A stretch of 64,000 bases of DNA, taken from the NCBI GenBank assembly GCA_963717215.1, contig CAVQVS010000006.1:62001-126000 (forward strand), written 5' to 3'. The stretch's first letter is position 1. Each line of letters begins with the position of its first letter. The position numbers and the translations under genes were made by a program. Of this stretch, positions 42,950 to 50,130 are shown one piece after another. Source of the DNA: Roseiarcus sp963717215. Lineage in GTDB: Bacteria; Pseudomonadota; Alphaproteobacteria; Rhizobiales; Beijerinckiaceae. Under the pieces are notes generated by a model. The model did no database searches and had not been told where the DNA came from. It was given only the letters and a program-made list of their open reading frames with translations.

Positions 42950-45708
42950 GCGTGCGTTCTGGCGACTGCGAGGATGGCCTGCCGCACGCGGTCCGGGGTC
43001 GCTGGCGCGCGGTGGATTCGCACCCCGGTTGCGTGATGGATGGCGTTGAAGATCGCTGGCGCCGTCGGAATCAGCGCCTGCTCGCCGACGCCCTTGGCGC
43101 CGAACGGGCCGACAGAGGAGCCATCTTCGATCAGGATGCACTCGACCGGCGGCATGTCGCCGATCGTGGGTATCAGATAGTCGTGCAGGTTCTCGCCCTT
43201 GCCGGGGAAGAACTCCTCCATCAGCGCGAGGCCGAGGCCCTGCGCCGCGCCGCCCTCGATCTGGCCCTCGACGAGCGTCGGATTGATCGCCCGGCCAACG
43301 TCGTGCGCGCAAATGAGTCGCAGCACTCTGACACGGCCCAACTCCATGTCGACTTCGATTTCCGCCATATGCGCGCCGGAACCGAACACGGCGTAAGGGT
43401 CGCCCTGCCCGTTTTCGTCCAGCGGCGTCGTCGGCGGATCGAAGGTCTCGAGGACCTCCACCACGAAACCAGCGGCATTGACGGCTAAGGCTGCAAGCTC
43501 AATGCGCCGCTCGCCAGCGGAATCCGCCATAATCACTGAGCCGGTGCCGAAACGGAGTTTCGCATCCTCGCCGACGTTGGCGAGGCGCAAGAGTTCGCGC
43601 CTCATCGCGCGCGCTGCGAGCGCAGCCGCATTGCCCGACACGAAGGTCTGCCGCGAGGCGGAGGTTTTGCCGCAGTCCGGGGTGATGTCGGTGTCTGCGG
43701 ACACGAGATCGATCTGGTCGATCGGCGCGCCAAGCGCGTCGGCGCAAATCTGCGGTATGACAGTATTCGAGCCCTGACCGATATCGACCGCGCCCTGGAA
43801 GAGCGCGAAGCGGCCGTTCGGCTTGAGGCCCAGGCGCATGGTCGAGGGATTCGACATCGAGGTGTTGCCGCAACCGTACCACATGCCGGCAACGCCGACG
43901 CCGCGCCTGAAGGGGCCCAGAGCCTTGGCGTTGTGCCGCACAGCCGCTGCGCGCGCCTCAACCCAATGAGGGCGCAAAGCCTTGAGACACGCTTTGAAGC
44001 CCATGCCGTCCGCGAACACCTGGCCGGTGACAGTCGGCTCGCCCGCGCCAAGCGCGTTGAGGATGCGGAACTCGAGCGGGTCGATATTCAGGCGAAGGGC
44101 GAGTTCGTCGTAGAGTTGCTCCTGTGCGAGTGCGCTCTGCGGCACGCCGAAGCCGCGAAAGGCGCCGGCGGGCACGAGATGCGTATGGATGGCCCGCGCC
44201 ACCGCCCGGTAGTGCGGCATGCGGTAGGGGCCGGAAGCATGCACCGGCACGCGGTTGGCGACCGTCGGGCCCCACGAGGCGTAGGCGCCGGTGTTGAAGT
44301 CGGCGGAGAAGTCCATCGCCGCGAGGCGCCCGTCGCGCATCGCGCCGATCTTTGCGATCATGCGCGCCGGATGGCGCTTGGTCGTGGTCATGATCGATTC
44401 GCGGCGCGAATAGACCATGCGGACGGGACGATCGAGCAGCCAGGCGGCGACCGCGATGAAGGGCTGGATCGACAGATCGAGCTTCGCGCCAAACCCGCCG
44501 CCGACCGCGGTGGGGACAATCCGCACCTGCTCCGGCGCGATCCCCAGGATCTTTGCCACGTCGTCGCGATCCATATAGGGCGCCTGCGTACAGGCCTGGA
44601 CCTCGATGCGGTCGCCGACGCGGCGCGCAAAGCCTGCCTCAGGTTCGATGTAGGCGTGCTCGACAAAGCCTGTCTCGAAGACGCCTTCGACCACGATATC
44701 CGCCGCAGCGAGGCCCGCGACGGCATCGCCGCGCGCCACCCGTCCGGTCGTGAGGATGTTAAGAGCGCGGTGCGGATGAATGCGTTCGGCGTCTGCATCG
44801 AGCGCCTCTTCGAGGGTCGTGAGCGCAGACCGCGGGCTCCAGGTCACAGGAAACGTCGCAAGGTCGAGATCGCGCATCGTCTCGCTGTCGCCGACCACCA
44901 GCGCGATGGCCTCGCCGCGAAAGCGCGCGACGCTGTCCGCGAGCACGGGTTGGTCCGCGAAAGGGGCGATCACGCCATAGCAGTTCGCGCCGGGGACATC
45001 GTTAGCAGTGAAGACGGCGACAATTCCGGGATGAGTGCGTTGAAACGCCTCGAAGTCGCCAAGAACGAACGAGGCATGCGCATGAGGCGATCGGACCACG
45101 CGCGCCGTCAGCGCCTCAGCCGGCCATTCGTCAGCGCCGAAAATCTCTGCGCCCGAGAGCTTGCGGGCGCCGTCAAGGCGGGGGATGCGCCGCCCAACTG
45201 CGGTCTCTCGAGGCAATTCCGCAACGTCGCGGGCGCCGAAGCGGCGCGCCTCCTTCACGGCTTCGAGAATGGCTCGATAGCCGGTGCAGCGGCACAGTAC
45301 GCCCGCGAGAGCGTTCTGGATCGCCTCTTCGCTGGGCCGGGCCTCCCGCCGCAGCAACCCGACCGCGCAGGTGAGGACGCCTGGCGTGCAAACGCCGCAC
45401 TGCGCGGCGCCATGCGCGTGCAAGGCGGCGCGCAATTGCGCAACGATCGCCTCATCGTCACTCAGGCCTTCGATCGTCTCGATCGAACGCCCTTCCGTCT
45501 GCCCAACGGCGGTCAGACAAGCGCAAACCGCCTCGCCGTCGATCAGCACGGTGCAGGCTCCGCAATCGCCGGCGTCGCAGCCGACCTTGACGCCCGTCAG
45601 GCCACATTGCTCGCGCAGAACATGACTGAGGCGTTCGAGCGGGGAACCGGAAAGGCGCGCCGGTTTTCCGTTGAGGGTCAACGAGACGCCGGGCGCGCGT
45701 TCGAGCAT
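42946..45708 (-). CDS. Molybdenum hydroxylase with fused [2Fe-2S] domain (xanthine dehydrogenase family)
   Basis: 920 residues. Residues about 1-155 are the two-cluster domain: CGLTGVKVGCDAGDCGACTV plus CGVCTPGVLTC...CRCTGY. From about 175 the large subunit begins (GRRIPRLDGARKLSGAEIFG), with VGGGFGAKLDLSIQPFIAVA, PAGAFRGFGVPQSALAQEQL, MWYGCGN and the catalytic glutamate in FGAKGVGEQALIPTAPAI. FAD is carried by the separate gene upstream, whose stop overlaps this ATG. The family hydroxylates C-H next to ring nitrogen with water as oxygen source. Nicotinate-like substrates are suggested by the neighbours. The fusion of small and large subunits is a variant layout. Confidence 0.9.
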   Translation of the reverse strand: MLERAPGVSLTLNGKPARLSGSPLERLSHVLREQCGLTGVKVGCDAGDCGACTVLIDGEAVCACLTAVGQTEGRSIETIEGLSDDEAIVAQLRAALHAHGAAQCGVCTPGVLTCAVGLLRREARPSEEAIQNALAGVLCRCTGYRAILEAVKEARRFGARDVAELPRETAVGRRIPRLDGARKLSGAEIFGADEWPAEALTARVVRSPHAHASFVLGDFEAFQRTHPGIVAVFTANDVPGANCYGVIAPFADQPVLADSVARFRGEAIALVVGDSETMRDLDLATFPVTWSPRSALTTLEEALDADAERIHPHRALNILTTGRVARGDAVAGLAAADIVVEGVFETGFVEHAYIEPEAGFARRVGDRIEVQACTQAPYMDRDDVAKILGIAPEQVRIVPTAVGGGFGAKLDLSIQPFIAVAAWLLDRPVRMVYSRRESIMTTTKRHPARMIAKIGAMRDGRLAAMDFSADFNTGAYASWGPTVANRVPVHASGPYRMPHYRAVARAIHTHLVPAGAFRGFGVPQSALAQEQLYDELALRLNIDPLEFRILNALGAGEPTVTGQVFADGMGFKACLKALRPHWVEARAAAVRHNAKALGPFRRGVGVAGMWYGCGNTSMSNPSTMRLGLKPNGRFALFQGAVDIGQGSNTVIPQICADALGAPIDQIDLVSADTDITPDCGKTSASRQTFVSGNAAALAARAMRRELLRLANVGEDAKLRFGTGSVIMADSAGERRIELAALAVNAAGFVVEVLETFDPPTTPLDENGQGDPYAVFGSGAHMAEIEVDMELGRVRVLRLICAHDVGRAINPTLVEGQIEGGAAQGLGLALMEEFFPGKGENLHDYLIPTIGDMPPVECILIEDGSSVGPFGAKGVGEQALIPTAPAIFNAIHHATGVRIHRAPATPDRVRQAILAVARTHA

Positions 45709-46555
45709 CAGACGACGCCTCCAGTCTGATGAAGCGCACAAGCGTCGATCGCTCGTCTCAGCAGCGTCAACGCGGCGTCACGCCGATAGTCCGCACTCGC
45801 GCGGATGTCGTCGATCGGCGACAGCTGCGCAAGGTCATCCGCCTCTATCAACCGTCCGAGGCTCGGACCCGCCGGCGCGCCAATCAGACGGCGCTCCGCT
45901 CGCCTCATCCGGCGGGTGAGCGCCGAGCAGGCCCCGATGGCGATCCGCGCGTCGCGCACAATCCCGTCGACGACGTCGAGCGCGACGGCGACCATTGCGA
46001 TGGAAATCACGAGATAGCGCCGGGCCCCGAGTTTTAAGAAAGCCGACCGCATCGTCGAAGCGGGCAGCGGCGTTATGATCGCAGTCATCACTTCGTCCGG
46101 CGCCAGTAAGGTGCTTCGAGCGCCGTTGATAAAGACATCAAGCCCGAGACGGCGCGTCCCACGCCTGGAGACAAGCTCCACCTCGGCGTCGAGGATGAGC
46201 AGGGGCGGCGCCCGTCGGCGGCAGGCGACGCATTGCAAAGATTTCCGGCGATCGTGCCTCGATTTTGGATCTGAACGGCGCCAATGTCTCGCGCGGCGAC
46301 CTTCAGCGCGTCGAAAGCGGGCGGCAGATCGATCCGGGCGATATCGCTCCACGTCGTCGTCGCGCCGATACGCACCCACCCGCCGTCCACGCTCACACCG
46401 CGGAGCGCGGGTATACTGGAAACGTCTACGTAATCCGCTTGCAAAGGACGCTCGCCCGCGCCGGGGTAAACGTCCGTCCCTCCAGCGATGATGCGGGCGC
46501 CGCTTTCGACCAGCAACCTCAGCGCGTCCGAGAGGTTGGAAGGTCGAGCATACAT
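45708..46555 (-). CDS. FAD-binding subunit of molybdenum hydroxylase (frameshifted)
   Basis: The electron-transfer subunit of the three-cofactor hydroxylase. It starts MYARPSNLSDALRLLVESGA, with FAD motifs RIIAGGTDVYPGA and QIQNRGTIAGNLCNASPAAD. The frame breaks at about 46205-46212, where one missing base separates NASPAADG from PPLLILDAEVEL. The rest continues to a CO dehydrogenase flavoprotein C-terminal domain (FLKLGARRYLVISIAMVAVA). With one base added the protein has 282 residues, the normal size. The first gene of the operon; an operator-like dyad lies 24 bp upstream. Confidence 0.87.
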
Positions 46556-47027
46556 GCGAGCAGCTCACGCGTTCGGATGTTTGTATGCAAATGATCGGGC
46601 GGAATCCGCGGCTTGTCAAGGACGATCCTTTTCGCGGCAAGGCAATTGTTCGTACGCGTCATCACGCGAACTGAAGCTTGGCTGGGCAAAGGGCGTTAGA
46701 GAGTGCGAAAGAGTACGGTGGGTTTGTATGAATGGCAGTCGTTCCCGACGAGCCAACCGTCGAAGGGGCTTCGGGGCGAGTTCTCCAAGCCTGCCAATGC
46801 GCGCGCGTAAGCTCTCTATGAGAAAGAGCGTCACGGCCTGTCACGCGACATGTTTCGGCTTCGCCGATGGGTAGTTCTGCCCATTGCGGACTTGGCTTGG
46901 CGGCTTCATCATGCGGGTGTTGCGGAACGCGCCAGGTTGTTCCGATCGTGCGAAGTATTTGATTCGATCCACAAGATTATCTGCCCGGCAATGTGCCTGA
47001 TGCAGTGAACAAGAATTGGAACTTATC
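46556..47027. other. Divergent intergenic region between the hydroxylase operon and the MNIO unit
   Basis: About 470 bp. No supported gene. The operator-like dyad at 46579-46596 is annotated separately. The region must hold the promoters of both the minus-strand catabolic operon and the plus-strand three-gene unit. An AT-richer stretch (46957-47020) lies just before the small-protein gene. Confidence 0.5.
46579..46596 (-). promoter_or_regulatory. Operator-like dyad at the head of the catabolic operon
   Basis: GTTTGTATGCAAATGATC (plus-strand reading) has the inner dyad TTTG-TATG-CAAA and shares 14 of 18 bases with the site before the enamidase gene. Its position 24 bp before the FAD-subunit start would let a bound regulator block transcription or initiation. 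Form and context fit a MarR-type operator. Confidence 0.5.
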
Positions 47028-47288
47028 ATGTCCAGCTCACAATCAGTCAGCTCCCACAGTCATCGCAGCGCTACCCTGAAGCTTTCGCGTACCGGGGAGG
47101 GTCAGGTGCTCACGGCCACCCTGCCGGGGAAGTTCTCTCGCGAGGACTTCGCCAAGGTTGCCACCAGCGCCTATGACCTGGTTAGCAAGTTGACCGGGCA
47201 CCCCTGCTTGTCCGGCCCCATCAAATTCGTCGTGGATGACCCGGTCATCAGCGAAATCATGCAGGTCGAGTTGGAGCGGGCGGTCTGA
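47028..47288 (+). CDS. Small protein preceding DUF692 enzyme, possible modified-peptide precursor
   Basis: 86 residues, not a family I recognise. The N-terminus is Ser/His-rich (MSSSQSVSSHSHRSA). The middle is amphipathic (FSREDFAKVATSAYDLVSKL). A single cysteine (C60) sits in TGHPCLSGPIKFVVDDP. There is no signal peptide. ATG 47028 is chosen; a TTG 12 bases earlier is also in frame. It sits directly before a DUF692/MNIO enzyme, a family that oxidises cysteine or asparagine residues in peptides encoded next to it. Hence it is a candidate substrate, C60 being the likeliest target, but it could equally be an accessory protein. Confidence 0.65.
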   Translation: MSSSQSVSSHSHRSATLKLSRTGEGQVLTATLPGKFSREDFAKVATSAYDLVSKLTGHPCLSGPIKFVVDDPVISEIMQVELERAV

Positions 47289-48235
47289 CATACCGCCCCG
47301 GCGTAGGGGGGCGACAAATCGGCGGGCCGATTGACCGCCCCCGCGTCGGGCTCCTCTACAACCCCACCAGTCCCGAGCTGGTCGCCTACGCTCCTGAGCT
47401 TGTCGAACATCTCTCCGTCATGCCGGATCGGCTCTGGTTCGATTTCGGCGGAGACGCAACGAGCGGGCGTTTCCATCGTCTGCATGCCGCCATGGAGCAA
47501 GTGGCGGCCGATGCGTCTGGCCGCAGTCTGGCGGGCCACGGGCTCGGCCTGTCCCTTCCCAGCGCGATCCCGCTGGACGGGGGGATGGTGGCCGCGGTCG
47601 CCACCATGTCCCGCGATCTCGGCGGCTTCACCTGGTACAGCGAGCACCTGAACTTGTTCATCACGCCAAACGGCAGTGTACCGAACGCCCAGGCGGGACT
47701 CGGGCTGCCGGTGATGTACGACGAGGAAGCGTTCACCTTGATCGCGGCCAAGCTTGACGTTCTGGCCGAAGCGTTGGGCTGCCGCGTGCTCCTGGAGAAT
47801 GGCAGCTTTTTCATGCCCGTGCCGGACCTTGACCTCACCGAGCCAGAGTTCCTGAATCGGCTCTTTCAGGAGGGCCGATGCGGCGTGCTGCTCGACCTCC
47901 ATAACCTGCTCGTAAATGCGCGCAATGGCGGCATGGACCCGATGGCGTATATCGCAGAGCTCAACCTCGCCGCGGTCGAGGAAGTTCACCTCGCGGGTGG
48001 CGACAACGCGGCTGGCTTCTATATGGACAGCCATTCGACGCTGACCCCGGAGGTGGTGTGGGACATGGCCTACGCCACATTGCCGCGTTGCCCGAACCTG
48101 CGGGCGATCACCTTCGAGTACCAGGAATCCTATTTTGAGGATCTTGGTCTTCCGGCGCTCGCCGCTGAACTTGAGCGCATGCACCGGCTGGCGGATGCGT
48201 GCTGCGATCGCGAGGCAATTCAGGATGCTCGCTGA
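47285..48235 (+). CDS. DUF692 / MNIO-family (multinuclear non-haem iron) enzyme
   Basis: A TIM-barrel protein of about 316 residues. Family landmarks are PRVGLLYNPTSPELVAY, the His in GHGLGLSLPSAIPL, TWYSEHLNLF, LLENGSFFMPVPD, GVLLDLHNLLVNARNGGMDP, VEEVHLAGGDNAAG, MDSHS and the late ITFEYQES. These match the metal-ligand regions of MbnB-like enzymes. The frame has no ATG, GTG or TTG before the first conserved strand: the options are a CTG overlapping the upstream stop (used here) or ATG 47420, which would delete the first strand. A base error near 47290-47340 is also possible. The known family modifies peptide cysteines; here substrate and product are unknown. Confidence 0.82.
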   Translation: MTYRPGVGGRQIGGPIDRPRVGLLYNPTSPELVAYAPELVEHLSVMPDRLWFDFGGDATSGRFHRLHAAMEQVAADASGRSLAGHGLGLSLPSAIPLDGGMVAAVATMSRDLGGFTWYSEHLNLFITPNGSVPNAQAGLGLPVMYDEEAFTLIAAKLDVLAEALGCRVLLENGSFFMPVPDLDLTEPEFLNRLFQEGRCGVLLDLHNLLVNARNGGMDPMAYIAELNLAAVEEVHLAGGDNAAGFYMDSHSTLTPEVVWDMAYATLPRCPNLRAITFEYQESYFEDLGLPALAAELERMHRLADACCDREAIQDAR

Positions 48236-48707
48236 TTTCCAGCAAGCCCTCGCCGACCTGACCGCATCCCCCGAGCTTTGCAACGCGGTCCGCCGAGATT
48301 CAGGGCTCCTGCCGCTACGTTACGTGCTCAGCGAGCGGGAACGCGCACGGCTGCTGGCCATCGTGCGCCACCCTGGAATGGCGTGTGCCTGCACCGTATA
48401 CCGGATGAACCGGCTGGCGCCGCTCGCCATGAACTTGCGCGGGACGCTGAAGGCGCTGGGCGCCGAGTTGCGACCGTTGCTCGCGCAGTACTGGCTTGAT
48501 CACCCGCACGGCCGACCGCACTTTCTGTTGGAGTCCGATCAGTTCGTCAGCTGGCTCGCCTGCCGCCTCGACGCGGGCGCACAAATCCCCGCCGGAGCGC
48601 GAGAGCTCCTCACCGCCGAGGCCAAGTCGGTGCGGGCCGCACTACAGGTGAGTTACACGGAGATTCCGCTTCATCAGGAGTCGGCCCCGATCAACTCGGC
48701 CCTCTAG
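48225..48707 (+). CDS. Putative MNIO partner protein
   Basis: 160 residues; its ATG lies 11 bp inside the end of the DUF692 gene. The helical N-terminus (FQQALADLTASPELCNAVRR) followed by LPLRYVLSERERARLLAIVR and a later hydrophobic block (HFLLESDQFVSWLACRL) resembles the small proteins encoded after DUF692 enzymes, which bind the substrate peptide and present it to the enzyme. Direct homology to MbnC cannot be claimed from inspection. Two cysteines fall in PGMACACTVYR. Confidence 0.68.
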   Translation: MLADFQQALADLTASPELCNAVRRDSGLLPLRYVLSERERARLLAIVRHPGMACACTVYRMNRLAPLAMNLRGTLKALGAELRPLLAQYWLDHPHGRPHFLLESDQFVSWLACRLDAGAQIPAGARELLTAEAKSVRAALQVSYTEIPLHQESAPINSAL

Positions 48708-49166
48708 CACTGTCCTCCGCCCAAGCGAATTGCGCACCGCTACGCATTTTTTTGCGCGGCGCCTACAAATTCGAGCTATGATCGCCCCGGAGAAGACCAG
48801 CCGATCGGGAAGACAAGCGAGATGGAAATGTTGGTGCTCTTGTTGGTATTTGCTCATGATAAATAATCTTTTATTTTCAAATTTTTACAGATCTAGTTCG
48901 AGTCCCTCCGGGGCCCCGAGCAGGTATTCTAAGCGCTAATCAACGCGTAGCTCCGCCGCCGGTGAGTTTTGGCGCGGTTCGGCGCGCCTGAACGCTGGCG
49001 CTTGCGGCATCAACAGGTTTGAAATGCGACCTCGGCAAGCACGTCGTCCCGGCTGTCTCCGTCATGATTGGGCGTCCAGGCGCCTTTCGCGGTTCGCGCG
49101 CCGGCTCGAGTAGCCCGCCAAAGATTTTCCCGTTCCCCTCAAAATCCCTCCAACACGAGAGAAACC
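48708..49166. other. Intergenic region with AT-rich patch and tRNA-3'-end-like scar
   Basis: About 460 bp downstream of the three-gene unit. It contains an AT-rich patch (about 48851-48890, TAAATAATCTTTTATTTTCA) and right after it a sequence like the 3' part of a tRNA (annotated separately). No gene is supported. The promoter of the following SDR lies near its right end. Confidence 0.45.
48896..48920 (+). other. tRNA 3'-end-like fragment, possible attachment-site scar
   Basis: GTTCGAGTCCCTCCGGGGCC reads like a T-loop (TTCGAGT), the 3' T-stem and the acceptor 3' strand. The bases before the loop do not pair, so no complete tRNA is present. Such fragments are left where integrative elements recombine into tRNA genes. 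No integrase and no matching intact tRNA are in the window, so this remains weak. Confidence 0.25.
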
Positions 49167-50001
49167 ATGACCAAGACCTGGCTCATTACTGGCTGTTCGA
49201 CCGGCTTTGGTCGCTTGCTCGCCCAAGCGGCGCTCGATCGCGGCGATCAGGTCGTCGCCACCGCGCGCGACCCTTCCACGCTTTCGGACATGGCGAAGGC
49301 CTTTCCGAAGACCGCGCGAACAACCGCGCTCGATGTGACCAAAGCCGGCGCCCCCGAGAAGGCGGTGGCGTTGGCGATGGACGCTTTCGGCCGGCTCGAC
49401 GTTCTCGTCAACAACGCCGGCTTCGGCTTCATCGGCGCGATCGAGGAGGCGACCCCGGACGAATACAGACCGATGTTTGAGACGAACATCATCGGCCTCC
49501 TGGAGATGACGCGCGCCGCCTTGCCGGCGCTACGAAAAACGGGCGCGGGCGGCCGGATCGTCAACATGTCGTCAGGCGCGGGCATCAAGGGCCTTCAGGG
49601 CTCAGGACACTACAACGCGACCAAGTTTGCGGTCGAAGGCATTTCGGAAGCCCTTGCCCAGGAAGTCGCGCCATTCGGCATCGCGGTCATCATCGTGGAG
49701 CCGGGCCCGTTCCGAACCGATTTCCTCGGCCGCTCGATCTCGGCCGCCAAGAAGGAGATGCCGGAATATGCAGGAACCGCCGGCGTGTTTCGCACCTTCC
49801 GCGCCAACAACGACGGCAAGCAGGTTGGTGATCCGACCAAGGCTGTCAAAGTCATCCTGAAAGCGGTCGAACTCGGAGAAGCCGCCGCTGCACATGCCGC
49901 TGGGCGCGCGCGCCTACGCTTTGGCGCGCATGAAGATTGCTGAGTTCACCCAGGACATCAACTCGTGGGAAGCGGTGGCGAAGGCGACCGACTACGAGTA
50001 A
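49167..50001 (+). CDS. Short-chain dehydrogenase/reductase (frameshifted near the 3' end)
   Basis: An SDR starting MTKTWLITGCSTGFGRLLAQ, with RLDVLVNNAGFGFIGAIEEA, the serine in RIVNMSSGAGIKGL and the Tyr-Lys pair in GHYNATKFAVEGIS. The TGCSTGFG form marks the group loosely annotated as oxidoreductases related to retinol/3-oxoacyl reductases. At about 49878-49884 one extra base shifts the frame; the normal end (LHMPLGARAYALARMKIAEF to KATDYE) continues in the next frame to 50001. Corrected length is 277 residues. Substrate unknown; it precedes selA by 129 bp. Confidence 0.85.
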
Positions 50002-50130
50002 GGCGCTGACCGGCAGCAAGCGGGTGGGCGTCTGAAGCAACGTGGTTTCTGATGCGTTCTGCTCCATGGTAAGGAGTGGCGCCGCTTTCAGATCGCGCGG
50101 CGGGCTTGCCAGGGCAAATGCGAGGGGACA

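Noticed and set aside
43933..45729. Plus-strand open frame (598 codons) opposite the molybdenum hydroxylase
   Set aside because: Antisense shadow of a clearly conserved gene; no motif and no ribosome site.
32691..46555. Catabolic locus as a selenium-dependent (labile Se) nicotinate hydroxylase system linked to selD
   Set aside because: E. barkeri nicotinate dehydrogenase carries labile selenium and selD is 7 kb away, but no Se-insertion accessory gene is visible and the selenocysteine formate dehydrogenase already explains selD.
46488..46874. 128-codon plus-strand frame overlapping the FAD-subunit start region
   Set aside because: It overlaps the conserved N-terminus of the FAD subunit antisense and has no recognisable features.
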